Shown here: positions 21,340 through 42,800 of the stretch, piece by piece
Layout of the letters: every line of letters starts with the position of its first letter
Position numbering within the stretch: the first letter of the stretch is position 1
DNA from: Brachycybe producta
Lineage: Eukaryota > Arthropoda > Diplopoda > Playtdesmida > Andrognathidae
Length of the DNA: 64,000 bases
Assembly: GCA_036925085.1 (NCBI GenBank)
Contig: JAUPFP010000016.1
Coordinates: forward strand, 4,344,903-4,408,902
Direction of reading: 5' to 3'
The notes under the pieces: model-generated
Databases searched by the model: none
The model's input: only the letters and a program-made list of their open reading frames with translations
Told to the model about the DNA's origin: nothing
Made by a program: the position numbers and the translations under genes

Positions 21340-23204
21340 CCGTTATGTTAGCAACGCTCAGTTAATGCTTATTTCTGAAATGACTAGGTTTTATATCCAG
21401 GCCTGGTCATGCACCCAATAAGATATAATATGGGGTCTATGGGTACATGATGAAATCTGAGTGTATTCGAGGCTAATTTCTACAAAGTCTAATCATTTTA
21501 GAATGAGCTGAAAAATTTAATTTAATGTTTTTCACTTTTTTTTAGAAAATTTTGTTCATTAATTGTTTTTGATGGGATGTGGTTAGGATTACGTTATGTT
21601 TCCATGGCAACTGTGCTGCACGGAATATTCATTCTTATTTATGAAATTACAACTCTAGGACACAATATGGCAGACCGCGCAACCGAAGTAGAGTTTACAT
21701 TAGCGACAAGTATGAATGTCTTTTATTTGTCCTTGAGCGAGACAAGGGTTATAATTGCTGCACCGAAGGACTCAGCAGAAGGAGACTGTACAGGGAAACG
21801 ACCTTGAAGGGGAGCATTTTAGGTATTGCCTGCTTTAATTCGGAATTGAGTGGATAGAAACTGACTTAAGAAGTGAATAATTTCACAAAGATTAGCTCAG
21901 ACTACTCAGCACAAAAAGATAACTTCCATCTGGTAAGCATCTTTTAACTCTTTTCTATCATTATATCAAAATGTAGACAACAATCAAGATCGAAATAACG
22001 AAATAAGAGAGATAAGTAGAAACCTAACCTCGCATGCAAGTTACAGTCTGTTACTCATACAGATTCCATTCGTATGTCGTGTATTATATATCATAAACGC
22101 GCTTGTGAGGAGGGTATAAAGTTCTAAAAAAAATTGTAACACGACGTTAATTTTATTAAACAAAAGAGGAGTACAAATATGGCGTTTGTATCGTACAGTA
22201 TAATGAAAAATCTGCCATATAAGTATTCTTCTTCATATCGTGTACTTTGCTTCATATCTTTGATGTAGGAGCAAATGCAAATGTTCACGTATTGGTTTCT
22301 GTTTTCGAGAAATAGATCGCATTGCCTGGTTGTGGGCGGAGCTTAAAAGATATATCCGCAAACGCAGACATTTATATGCATGAGATACGTAGATAAGCAT
22401 TGTTAAACAAGGCTACAAGTAGCGGTTGCGTAATGATCTCGTGAATCACAGCTGTGGCCATGTGTTCATTGCGTGGCCATCGCATGATCGGAACCGGCTT
22501 TTTTTTTTCTTTTGCTTATCAGCCTATTATAACTACAATTGGCAATACCTTTTTTTTTTTTTGCTTCCGTTTTTTTTCGCTCTATTGAATAACATAGAAT
22601 CATACGATGTTCTTGCTGCAATTTAGTATTTTTTACGGCGCATGTTACATGTATATAAATATTAAAGACGCTGATATTTCTTCATTAGCTTCATATTTAA
22701 ATTATTAATCGAAGCACAACTAAAAGAATCTCTAAAGATAAGAAAGGGTAAAGCAATTTTTTTTTGAATGCAAATACGCGCGCTTTTGGATTCGACGTTT
22801 AGTTAACGGTATCTTGCAAAACAGCGCTTTTATGACGCGGTAAAAAGAGCAGCTGTATGACGTCATCTAATGCCATGCTCCAGCGTAAATGAACGTGTAT
22901 GACGTCATACGGGTATTTCAACAAAATAATTATTGTGCGCGTCTGCGCGAGCTTTTTGAACTGAGAATGGACAAGCTGCATACGTTTCCGCAAGCGGTGT
23001 TTTTAACGCGTTGATGCATTCATAGTGCTTCCGTAAGCTCCGCAAAAGAGTCGTAAAATTTTAATAGATAAAAAATGAAATTTTTATAAGCTTGTAATGT
23101 TTGAGGAGCTTACGGAATACGCAAACGCAAATGTTGCAACATGATATTTAAGATTTTTTTTTTCGTTACACAGATTGATTTTATTATAAGAAACTTGATA
23201 CGAA
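21340..23204 (+). promoter_or_regulatory. GPD2 upstream region with two CRE/ATF palindromes
   Basis: This stretch has fewer dispersed repeats and more CG dinucleotides than its surroundings. Two copies of TATGACGTCAT place perfect TGACGTCA sites at 22858-22865 and 22900-22907, 42 bp apart. A third TGACGTCA (23206-23213) overlaps the start codon. In animals TGACGTCA binds CREB/ATF-type bZIP factors. No TATA box was recognised and the transcription start is not placed. Confidence 0.5.
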
Positions 23205-26200
23205 ATGACGTCACGGATTCCACGGTTACTAGGAAAAGGCCTCATTGTCGGTGGTGGTGTACTCGTAGCCGCCTACGGTTTCACGAACTTTTACGACGAT
23301 AAACAGAGCCGGGTATTTCGATCGTTTTATGCTTTTAGTACGATATGGTGATTAAATTTTTACTGCTTCTATCGTTTTTGTTTAGATTCGTTTGGCTCGA
23401 GTCGAAGCGGCCGAACAGGTTTTACGATCGCGCCCAACGGCTCCTTTGCTGTCTCGTGCGAATCAAATCAAAGCTTTAAAGGAGACGACAGAATATGATG
23501 TTCTGGTCATCGGTGGTGGAGCAACTGGAGCTGGAGTTGCTCTCGATTCGGTGTCTAGAGGTTATTGTACTTTTTTTTTAAATTGGAAACAGATATATGA
23601 GAAAGAAAAAAGTGAATTAATTGGTTTCTATATTCCTAGGGCTCAAAACGGCACTGATTGAACTGGACGATTTCTCTTCCGGTACGAGCAGTCGGAGTAC
23701 GAAATTAATTCATGGTGGAGTTCGTTATCTGCAAAAAGCTATCATGAAGTTGGATTACGATCAGGTACAAAGATATTTTTTTAGATTTAAAAATGTTGTA
23801 AGCATTGATTGTTATTGTGCTTTTTGTTTTAAGTATCGGATGGTGAAGGAGGCGCTTTACGAACGAGCAAATCTCTTGGACATTGCGCCGCATCTTTCGT
23901 GCCCACTACCGATCATGTTGCCCGTTTACAAGTAATTTTTTTTATTTATTTAAATTGTATTGAGCCACTTGTATGAAATTATTCCGTTTTTCTGGAGCAA
24001 AAAGAGGCATAAAAGTGGTTTAGAAAATAGAAGAGTAACTGAATCACTTAAGGTGGTTTTATGTTCTATGGAAGGTATCTTTCTCCCACCGGCGGTTTTG
24101 AAGGAAATTTATATGTTTCAAGCGAACGTTTTTGAAGAGAAACATTGCGAAAAAAGAAACTATTAGTTGTTGGTGGTGCTCAAATGTTTTTTTCATGATG
24201 GTATCTTTCAAAATAAACTTTTTATGATAGTTTGAAAAAGGCGAAAATAGTTTTTCATGAAATGTGAATTGCTATAAAATGTTTATGTGATATTCGCCAT
24301 GAATTTTTTTTAGCATAATCTTTTAGCATTCTAGTTTTGAAAATAATTTGAATTTTTTTCATTTTGTTGTTTCGCTTGACACTGCGCCGTCTGTTGAGAC
24401 GAAAGCAAAATAAATATCTATAGAGCCACCTTAAGACTTAATGTAAAAATTTTGTTATGAGTTAGGACTGTTTGAAAGTTTCTTCTTAGTGTTTCTCCTA
24501 TTCGAAAATCAGCTGTTCATAAAATACTTAAGAAAAACAAAAAAAAAGGCTTTTAGAAACTAGAAAAGTAAGTGCATCTCACGTAATTAGTTAAAAATCG
24601 ACTTTTTATTGCGGTTAAAACAAAATTTTATATATAGTTTTAAATAGTTTTTGGACTTTAAATCAGACAATTTTTTTTTGGGTCTGCTTAAAGTGAAACA
24701 CATGTTGCATTGTGTTACGTCTAAAATATATTATTTATTCCATTGTTTTCTGTCATTGGCACATTAGTCAGGAGTCCAAAAAAATTGTTGACAAGCCAAA
24801 CATTTTCTAGCATAAATATTTCTTGAAATATAAAAGAAAATTGTTTTTGTCACATAAGATGGCTCGTATGTCATAAGACTGGTCAAAGTTACTTTTTTTT
24901 TCTTCTTCTTACATTATAATACAAAAAAAAATAGTAAGTGGTGTTTACATTTCAAGACCAGATCACAATCTGATTTTGAATTGTATTGGAAATGTTTTAG
25001 AAACTAGAAGGGGGCAGCTCAATCACTGAAGTATAATTATGTGTAGATGATGTCTTTTAAAATAAGCGTTTTATGTCAGTTTGAAACTGACCCAAATTTA
25101 AGCAGTCAATAGTTGTTTTTTTTCTTCTTCTAATATTTTGTCTGTAAAAAGTTTATTTTGAAATATATCAACATGAAAATATTAAAGGATTCAGCTACTG
25201 TTCTAGTTTGTAACAAACTTTGAATTTCTCTTTAGTGTTGCTCTTCCGAAACGCAGAAAATAAACAGAATTTAAAAATCAGCTGTTCATAAAACATCTAG
25301 AGAATAAATTGAAAGTATTTTAGAAACTAGAAAGGCTAGCGCAATCACAATAGTATTTTAATGTTGATATATATCGTTTAAAATAAACTTTTTATGTACG
25401 GTTACCCAACTTTAAGCTGGCGATATTTTTTTAGTTTTTTTTTTTGTTTATAAAAAGTTTTATTTTGAAAGATATCATATATGAAATTGAGTTACCCTTC
25501 TATTTTCTAACACGCTTTTAATTTCTTTTTTTTTTTGTGTTGCTTCTGAAAGTTTCTTGCAAATATTTGACATAAATGTATCAGCAAAAATTACTCGTGT
25601 GTTTCTCATCATATATACAGTAAATTCACTCGATTATTTAATTAATTAATTCATATTTATTTATTGATGTAATAGATGGTGGCAGATTCCTTACTATTGG
25701 GTCGGTATAAAGGCTTACGATCTCGTTGCCGGCTCGAAATTGGTGAAACCTAGTTACTATCTATCGAAAGCCAAAGCTCTCGAACTGTTTCCTATGCTAA
25801 AAAAGAACCAATTGTGTGGAGCTTTGGTTTATTACGATGGTAGGCGGTGATTCGATTAACTTGTGTTTCGATACGAACTAATCGTTATTTGCTTTTCTTT
25901 TTTTTTCGTTTCAGGACAACACAACGATGCAAGAATGAATCTTGCAATCATTTTGACGGCTGCTAGAATGGGAGCGACGGTTGCAAACCACGTAGCCGTT
26001 ACACAACTGTTGAAAAAGACTTTACCCGATGGCAAATCTGTCGTATCGGGAGCAAAAGTCAAAGATATGATGACCGGTGAGGAATGGGAAGTTAGAGCTA
26101 AGTGTGTGGTGAATGCAACTGGACCGTTTACGGATAGCATCAGAACGATGGATAATCCCGAGACACAGAAGATTTGTCAGCCGAGTTCGGGCGTTCACAT

Positions 26201-28752
26201 TGTCTTGCCAGATTACTACAGGTTGATATAAAATTAGAAGAATGTGTGTGGTTTTTATTTATGGCGTTCATGATTGTTTTACGTTTCGAGTTTTACTGAA
26301 GTCCGCAGAAAATGGGTCTCTTGGATCCGGCAACGAGCGACGGAAGAGTGATTTTCTTCTTGCCTTGGGAAGGAGCAACGATTGCCGGTACAACTGATAG
26401 ACCCTGTGAAGTTACGCACAGTCCGTCGCCTACTGAAGAAGACATCCAGTTTATTTTACAAGAAATACGACATTATCTTACGTCGGATATCGAAGGTTGT
26501 CGAGTTTAAAAGTTTTTTCATTATAACTTCATTTTTTTTATTAACGAAGAAAAAAAAACTACGTAAGACAAGGAAACTAAATTTTCTCAAATTGTTTTCG
26601 TTTTAGTAAGAAGAGGTGATGTGCTGTCCGCTTGGGCTGGAATTCGACCGCTGGTCTCGGATCCGAATAAAACAAACACGGAAGGTATCGCAAGAAATCA
26701 CATCATTCATGTCAGCGACAGCAATCTTGTCACAATCGCAGGTCTGTATTAATATGGTTAGTAGACGATGGTTTTACGAGGTTATTTACACGTTGAAATA
26801 AACAACAATTAGGAGGCAAATGGACCACTTATCGATCGATGGCTAAAGAAACGATGGACGAGGCAGTCAAGTCTTGTCAGTTGAAACCTGAAAATGAAAG
26901 CAAAACTGACGGTTTACTTCTCGAAGGAGCTCACGGATACACGCCGACAATGTTCATTCGATTAGTTCAAGATTTTGGCCTTGAAAATGAGGTGGCACAA
27001 CATTTAGCAAACACGTACGGCGATCGTGCATTCACTGTTGCAAAACTAGCACGATTAACCGGTAAACGGTGGCCAATTGTCGGAAAACGACTTCACGAAG
27101 AGTTTCCTTACATCGATGCCGAAGTGCGTTACGCCGTTCGCGAGTACGCGTGCACCGCTGTCGACGTTATCGCTCGTCGTTTGCGTTTGGCTTTCCTTAA
27201 TGTTCAAGCTACCGAAGAAGCGCTTCCTTTTATCATCGAAATTATGGCCGAAGAGCTAAAATGGAGCAAAAGCGAACAAAAGGTTTTCAAGACTAAAGCT
27301 CTTCACTTAAAGTAACTTTTTAATATGCTAATTTATGATTTTTTGATTAAAGGCTCAATATGAGCAAGCAGTTCAGTTTCTTAAAGCGGAAATGGGCCAG
27401 GATGTCAACAAAGCTTCCAAAGAAGATCTCGATATCAATCTGTCGAAAGAAGAGATCCGTGATTACGTCGGACGATTTCAGTCGTTGGATGTCGACAAGA
27501 AGGGTTACATCAGTGTGAATGATTTAAGACGGAGTTTCAAAGTATATTTGCATTTAAGAATGTGATGTAATTTTTACTTATCGGTTGTTGATTTTGTTAC
27601 AGAAACATGGTCAGACCATAACTGAAGAACAGCTTCACGAACTTCTGAGAGAAGTCGATTTGAATAAAAATGGAGAAGTTGATCTTAGCGAATATTTACA
27701 GGCAAGACGTTAAGATGTTTTATGAAATAGATGATTTTCGAAGTGTTGGTTATTTGGCCTTTTTAGAAGCCGGCACTCACTATGAAGAAATTGAAAGTGG
27801 TTTAGAAACTACGTAGAAACGATACATAATCGTTACTAAATAGTATCTACTTAAAGTTGACATTTTCGGACTGTCATAAAATTCTTATAAAGCAAAGCAT
27901 AATGGAATTATGCGTAAGCGATTCAAACTGCCTTTCTAGTTTCTAAAACACTTTAAATTTCGTATCATTTTTTCATTCAAAAATGAAATGAAAAAATGGG
28001 GAGTTGATTGTCGAAATCTGTTTATTCTGTCATTTAGTATTTAAATTAAGAGAAACTAGAAGGGTAACACAGTCACTTAAGGGTGTTTTTATGTTGATAT
28101 CTTTGAAAATAAACGTTTGATAGACCATAAAAAGCTTATTTTGAACGATATCAACATGAAAATACCCTTAAATAATTGAGCTACCCTTTTTGTTTCTAAA
28201 ATACGTTGACATTATACTTCATTTTGAACTTGAAATGCGAAATAACCAGTTACGAGGGCCATTTACCCTTTGAAACAGTGGTCTCCAAACTTTTTTGGTT
28301 GCGCACCCCCTAATTACTAAAAATAAATGTAGCACACACCCCAGAATAATTGACAACCGCCATTTTCCTGTTCAGTGCACTCTGTGGGACAAACGAGATT
28401 TTAACATAGAAGTCTATGTAAAATTCACTGCATCAGAAAGTTCTTTTGCTGTTTTCTCGTACAATTACTTGCACAATTAGCAATAAAATTGAATAAATAT
28501 CAATTGATTATGGATCTTGCGCACCCTCCAGTACCCTCTTGCGCCCCCACTTTGGAGGCTTCTGCTTTAAAATTCCGTTACTTATGGTAATTTTAAATTT
28601 TAATTGGATTTTTTTTTTCTATTGAATTTGACGATCTTTTACAGATGATGCAAGCAATCAAGTCTGGAAATATCGTTTACAGTCGTTTGGCGATGATAGC
28701 AAACACTGAATACGAAAAGATTTCCGTAGAACGGAGCGGCGGAGGACTTTAA
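23205..28752 (+). CDS. GPD2: Glycerol-3-phosphate dehydrogenase, mitochondrial (FAD-dependent), 12 coding exons
   Basis: Exons: 23205-23312, 23386-23560, 23640-23764, 23834-23931, 25676-25839, 25915-26221, 26302-26495, 26607-26741, 26813-27282, 27353-27541, 27603-27701, 28645-28752. They join in phase to 723 aa, close to the vertebrate length (727). The enzyme oxidises glycerol 3-phosphate to dihydroxyacetone phosphate at the outer face of the inner mitochondrial membrane and passes electrons to ubiquinone. Visible features are an N-terminal hydrophobic targeting segment (residues about 8-27), the FAD-binding DVLVIGGGATGAG at 74-86, SSGTSSRSTKLIHGGVRYL, and the conserved RLVQDFGLENEVAQHLANTYGDRAF. 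Two C-terminal EF-hands have loops at 638-649 (DVDKKGYISVND) and 674-685 (DLNKNGEVDLSE), as in animal GPD2, suggesting calcium activation. Intron 11 begins CAG/GCAAGA, an apparent GC-AG intron. Introns 4 and 11 are stuffed with foldback elements. Confidence 0.96.
24045..24435 (-). mobile_element. Family B element copy in GPD2 intron 4
   Basis: Its right edge reads AAAATAAATATCTATAGAGCCACCTTAAG, split here as AAAATAAATATCTATAGAG plus CCACCTTAAG, the inverted form of the family B start. Inside are TTTTTCATGAAATG, AAAATAAACTTTTTATGA and GCATTCTAGTTTTGAAAATA. It is an inverted copy relative to those at 5.4 and 34.4 kb. Confidence 0.65.
24985..25560. mobile_element. Two tandemly placed family A copies in GPD2 intron 4
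   Basis: The first copy (about 24985-25300) runs from TGTTTTAGAAACTAGAAGGG to TCAGCTGTTCATAAAACATC. The second (about 25305-25560) starts GAAAGTATTTTAGAAACTAG and ends GAGTTACCCTTCTATTTTCT. Both have the ATAAAAAGTTT(T)ATTTTGAAA core. Another fragment is at about 24470-24590. Confidence 0.65.
27780..28210. mobile_element. Family A copies in GPD2 intron 11
   Basis: One copy reads GAAATTGAAAGTGGTTTAGA to AACTGCCTTTCTAGTTTCTA and TCTGTTTATTCTGTC. A second follows from AAGAGAAACTAGAAGGGTAA to GAGCTACCCTTTTTGTTTCT and AATAACCAGTTACGA. Together they fill the first half of the intron. Confidence 0.6.
28276..28564. mobile_element. hAT-like non-autonomous element in GPD2 intron 11
   Basis: The inverted ends CAGTGGTCTCCAAACTTT and, reversed, CAGAAGCCTCCAAAGTGGGG each run into a TTGCGC/GCGCAAG word. 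The flanking 8-mers CTTTGAAA (28268-28275) and CTTTAAAA (28565-28572) match at seven of eight positions, the duplication length of hAT transposons. At 289 bp with no transposase, it is a MITE. Confidence 0.75.
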
Positions 28753-30289
28753 AGTGAAGAAAAAAAGAAAAAAAAAGGGCAGAAGATCTCGATTTTAACA
28801 ATTTAATTTTATTTGTTTGTTGAAATTCAGAAATGAAATCCTTTTCGCACCACAATGCAAACACAAAAGTGCATACATGCTTCTTTATTATAGTTAGTAA
28901 AATTGTTAAAGGAGTTTTGTTTTCTTACAAATTAATTATCTATAATTAATCTTTTTAATTTATCTAGCGGATTAATCAAGAAGTTAATTTGTAAACTTTA
29001 ATAGATCCAATTCGATTTTATATAACGAGAATTGTGATCGGGCACTTTTTTTTTTCCTCGCAGTTCCTAATTAATTCTCCGTATTAATTGAAATACTCTC
29101 TTAATACTGTTTCAGAAAGAAAAAAACATATATTAATAATTTAATTTATTCTGGCACAATTCCTTTGCTCACTCACTCGTAAAAAAATAACACTTTGTTA
29201 TTTCAGAATCTCATGTATTTTATGTTAACATTATTGGATTGTTTTTCATATTTTTCAAGTTTTATTTTTATTTCTCCAATTGTGTTCATCGTTGTTGTTG
29301 TCGTCGTTCGAAGTCTATTCTCATCTCAAATATCATTTATAGATGTCGAATAATTAAAAAATGACTAATTAAATATTGTCATTTTTTAAGAAATATTTCG
29401 ACATTATTCCCTTTTTGTATAGTATATTCAGTATTGATGAAGTTTTGTTAACTTTTTTGACTGTTTTATTAAAGTTTGAAATCATGGAAAAAAAATGCTG
29501 CTGTTAAATTGTTACGTTTGTAATAACAGGGGTTGACTGGTCAATTAGGTATAATCGGAGAATTTTTCTAATGTGCCGCATAGTTTGAAGGTCGCAAACA
29601 TTTTTTCATAATACACCACAATAAAAGTTAAGGTGGCTTTCTAGATAATTCATTTTGCTTCCCCCCCCCCTCCTTACAGCGTTATTAGTGTAGTGGCTAC
29701 GTTTATATATTTTTTTTAAAACATTATGAAAAAATTGAAATTGTTTTCAAAACTACAATGGTAAAAGATGAAGTTAAAGTTTTTTCATGAAAATACCATA
29801 ACAAATAAATATTTTATAGTTCAGTTTGGAAATGACCCGTTTTTAGGATTTTTCATTAACATTTTATAAAAAACTTTTTCTTCTTTTTCAAACTGTCACA
29901 AAAAGTTTATTGTTAAATATATTAAAACAAAAAGTTTTAACATTATCAATTTATCACCAACGATTCAAGTTTATAAAACATTTTGAATTTTTTCATAAAG
30001 TTTCTACTGAAAAACGTTTGCTTGAAAAATATAAATTTTCTCAAAAACGCGTGATGGGGCAGAAACCTCCTTTAGGCTATGGAACATAATAACCATTTTA
30101 TAATAACCATTTATTTGTGTTTACTTATTTTCAACTAAAATAAATTTTTAATAATTTAAAATGAAAGTTTCTTATTACAAAAAAATACGAAAAAAATTGG
30201 TTTTTATACTTTTAACTAAAAAAAAAAATGAATAAAAAACCAATTTCATGTATATTTTTTGCAATTTGATTATTCTAAAGTTGTCTCTT

Positions 30290-30460
30290 GTGGGTTGGTT
30301 TGTGGATGATTCCATATATCGGTTGTTCTATGAGCTTCTTTGATGTGCACGTTCAATTCCAGGACTTGCCAAAGTGTTTCTTTAAAATTTAAGTGGTTCT
30401 TAGTGGTCTGTTTTGCCGTTCTGCTGTGTAAATTGAAATTACTGTGCTATAGCATAGCCT
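30290..30460 (+). repeat. tRNA-derived SINE-like head, copy 2
   Basis: GGGTTGGTTTGTGGATGATTCC matches copy 1 (written here as GGGTTGGTTTGTGGATGATT plus CC). The B box has decayed to GTTCAATTCC. The tail ACTTGCCAAAGTGTTTCTTT and the later TGTAAATTGAAATTACTGTG are shared with copies 1 and 3. It is followed by a family A left end (30545-30650) and then by a family B segment. Confidence 0.65.
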
Positions 30461-30529
30461 CCTTATAGAGGCCATGGCTATAGTGTCTTTGTTAACATGA
30501 AAGTTGGTTCTTAATTAATTTTTTTTTAA

Positions 30530-30850
30530 AATTACGATTTTTATAATGAACAGGTGATTTTTGAACTCTTGGTTATTGTGCAGTTTCAGAAGAACGTCAC
30601 TAAAAGGGAGTTTTGAAAGTGTTAGAAACTAGAATGAGTTAGCTAAATCACTTAAGGGTGGCTTAATATATATTTATTTTGCTTTTGTCCACTGCGGGTG
30701 GCTAATGCTATGCTTCATAGACGTTTTTGTAAAATTTGGACACAAAAACGTCAAGCACGCTTTTTTTTAGAAAAAAAAAACATTATGAAAAAAATTCAAA
30801 TTGTCTTCAAAACTAGAATGGTAAAAAATTATACTAAATACTTCTACATG
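30530..30850 (+). mobile_element. Family A left end joined to a family B segment
   Basis: AACAGGTGATTTTTGAACTC, TGTGCAGTTTCAGAAGAACG and GTTAGAAACTAGAATGAGTT are family A. TAAGGGTGGCTTAATATATA, GTGGCTAATGCTATGC and CATAGACGTTTTTGTAAAAT are family B. The join occurs at CACTTAAGG, as at 34395. The copy degenerates after about 30845. Confidence 0.6.
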
Positions 30851-31228
30851 TAATATAAATAGAAAATCTGCATTTAGAGTGGCTTTTTACTAAGGAATAT
30901 CTATAAAAAAAATTACAAAAATAAAACACTTACGAGCATATAATTTTTTTTATAGATATCAATTCAGCTCTGAAAACTGATTACACGACTGTATTATGGC
31001 CAAAACATGCACTTTATAAAGTTTTGAAAAATATCCGTTTTTGCCAGTTTTCCAAAACCATTACATTTGCTGTTCTAAAAAGCAATAAAGGTCTAAAAAG
31101 ACATTTTTTCACATTAAGAAACATTTTATTTCAAAATTTGTTAAGTTCAATTACAAATTCATAACGTTAAAAGTTTCTTTCCATCCAATGGTCCCCTCTT
31201 TTTAATACATATATGAATAATCTTAGAT

Positions 31229-31234
31229 TTTATT
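31229..31234 (-). terminator. Poly(A) signal AATAAA of Sec61 beta
   Basis: On the minus strand AATAAA lies 42 bases after the TAG stop, in the context TTTCCAATAAAATC. It is the nearest consensus signal and gives a short 3' UTR. Confidence 0.6.
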
Positions 31235-31275
31235 GGAAATAATTCATGACCGACGGTTTAAAATTCGATTATTGT

Positions 31276-31941
<666 letters not shown>

Positions 31942-32999
31942 TTCTCTAAAATTTCGATTGTCAAGAAGTCAAACGTTGATGAAAACGTGAACGACTTGAA
32001 AAGTTGAAAGAGAAATTGGCAACGTCAGCAATTGTGACGTCATTAATTGCTTGCGAGCGCCATCTAGTGGTTGCGACCTTAGTCATAAGACGACCTTGTG
32101 CCATTTATTGTCAAATTATTGGTTTTATTTTCATCTCAATGAGATTAAAATGAAGCGTAAATGCTTTTTTAGAAAGTAATTATGTACAATGAGAATCAAA
32201 ACTAATTATTTGATAAAAATGCTACCCAAAAACTTTAATAATAATTTTATATTTATATTAATTTTCTTGTTCACAGCATTTATTATTATTTTACTAAGCG
32301 CTCCGCTCGGTTGATAGACTGTGAAAAGATGTGCTCATTTTATTTGAGATCGGCAGTTACGAAACGTTTCAGAATGTATAATAGGATTTCTTATGTAAAA
32401 GACGAATGATTTTATTCGTTAAAACTTATACATTCTTTTCTTTGAGAAGTCCCTCTTTTGTTTGGATTTTTACTACTTTTAATTCGCACCGCGGCGCCGA
32501 TTATATACTCGAACAGTCGAACTATCGGAACTCACCGAGAAAACGGGGCATAATTCAACATTCTTCAGGCAAAGTGTGAAGCATAAGGCGTGGTATTCAT
32601 TCGCTGTTGCATGAAAACATCTGGAAATACCAATATGGCGATGAAATCACATTTTACAGCAAAATGTGACATCTTCCTAAAGCTATTGGGAACATTATTT
32701 GGCTTCAAATGAATGACGTAATGTGATATTCTCCTATGTTGTTTACAGAGTGCTCGCAAACTATTAGAAAGCGCTGTGAATATACAAGGCCTCAATATGG
32801 ACGCCAGTGATGAGAATGACGTCACAGTCATATTCATCCTATGAAACGCATTTTTTGTCTTTCTTTCAATCTTCATTGCGCCGTAAACCCATGTGCTTGT
32901 TGGCTGTGTCCATGTCTATCTTCGGCCGGCGAAAAGCGGCATTTCCATTGTGAAAACAACCATTTTCTTGTTAGTTTTTTTATTGAAATCGTATGAACG
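31942..32999. promoter_or_regulatory. Shared divergent promoter region, Sec61 beta / importin beta-1
   Basis: Only 1.06 kb separates the two start codons, which face away from each other. The region is less AT-rich and nearly free of the dispersed repeats. It holds perfect TGACGTCA palindromes at 32035-32042 (about 95 bases upstream of the Sec61 beta ATG) and 32817-32824 (about 180 bases upstream of the importin ATG). ATGGCG-type words also occur (AATATGGCGATG). No TATA box was seen. A bidirectional promoter is inferred from the layout, not shown. Confidence 0.5.
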
Positions 33000-42500
<9,501 letters not shown>

Positions 42501-42800
42501 TGGAGAGTATGTGCCTAAGAAAAGACTTTAGCAAGCAGCGCACTAAACTGACAAGAGTGGAGTCATCTTTGAATGAATGTGATTCTATTCTAAATTGATC
42601 CTTTCCCCCACCCCGACCATTCCCGTTTCTCGTTATTCCCCTTCTCTTCTCTCCTCCTTTACCTCCTTCCTTTTTTACTCTTGAGTGTGCGCTGTTGTTG
42701 CGTGTGAGTGTGTGTTTGTGTATGTTTGTGGGTAATTTGCATCGTTAAGCAGAAAGATGGTCACTTTACGAGCTCTAAATAAAAAGAAAGAAATGGAAAC
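42501..42800 (+). other. 3' UTR of importin beta-1
   Basis: The last exon begins at 42500 with the final base of the stop codon. The C/T-rich and then G/T-rich UTR runs to the poly(A) signal at 42778. A GT-rich downstream element follows (GTTTTTTTGTTCGTGGCTGT, read without its first bases). Confidence 0.75.
42778..42783 (+). terminator. Poly(A) signal AATAAA of importin beta-1
   Basis: CTCTAAATAAAAAG lies about 280 bases into the last exon and is followed within 40 bases by a T/GT-rich stretch, the usual arrangement for cleavage and polyadenylation. Confidence 0.75.

Larger units (their letters stand above)
28753..31228. other. GPD2/Sec61 beta convergent intergenic region
   Basis: The GPD2 3' UTR starts here. 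Candidate poly(A) signals are ATTAAA at 29353, 29368 and 29468, and I cannot choose between them. From about 29630 a diverged family B copy is seen (TTAAGGTGGCTTTCTAGATA, a C-run, then CGTTATTAGTGTAGTGGC), followed by the composite SINE locus at 30290-30840. No other gene was found. Confidence 0.5.

Noticed and set aside
21577-21807. 76-codon frame starting MWLGLRYVSM upstream of GPD2
   Set aside because: No recognised domain, no supporting splice sites and no link to the GPD2 frame. More likely promoter or leader DNA.
32565-32876. 103-codon minus-strand frame in the divergent promoter
   Set aside because: It lies between two start codons, lacks any recognised domain, and overlaps likely promoter and leader DNA.
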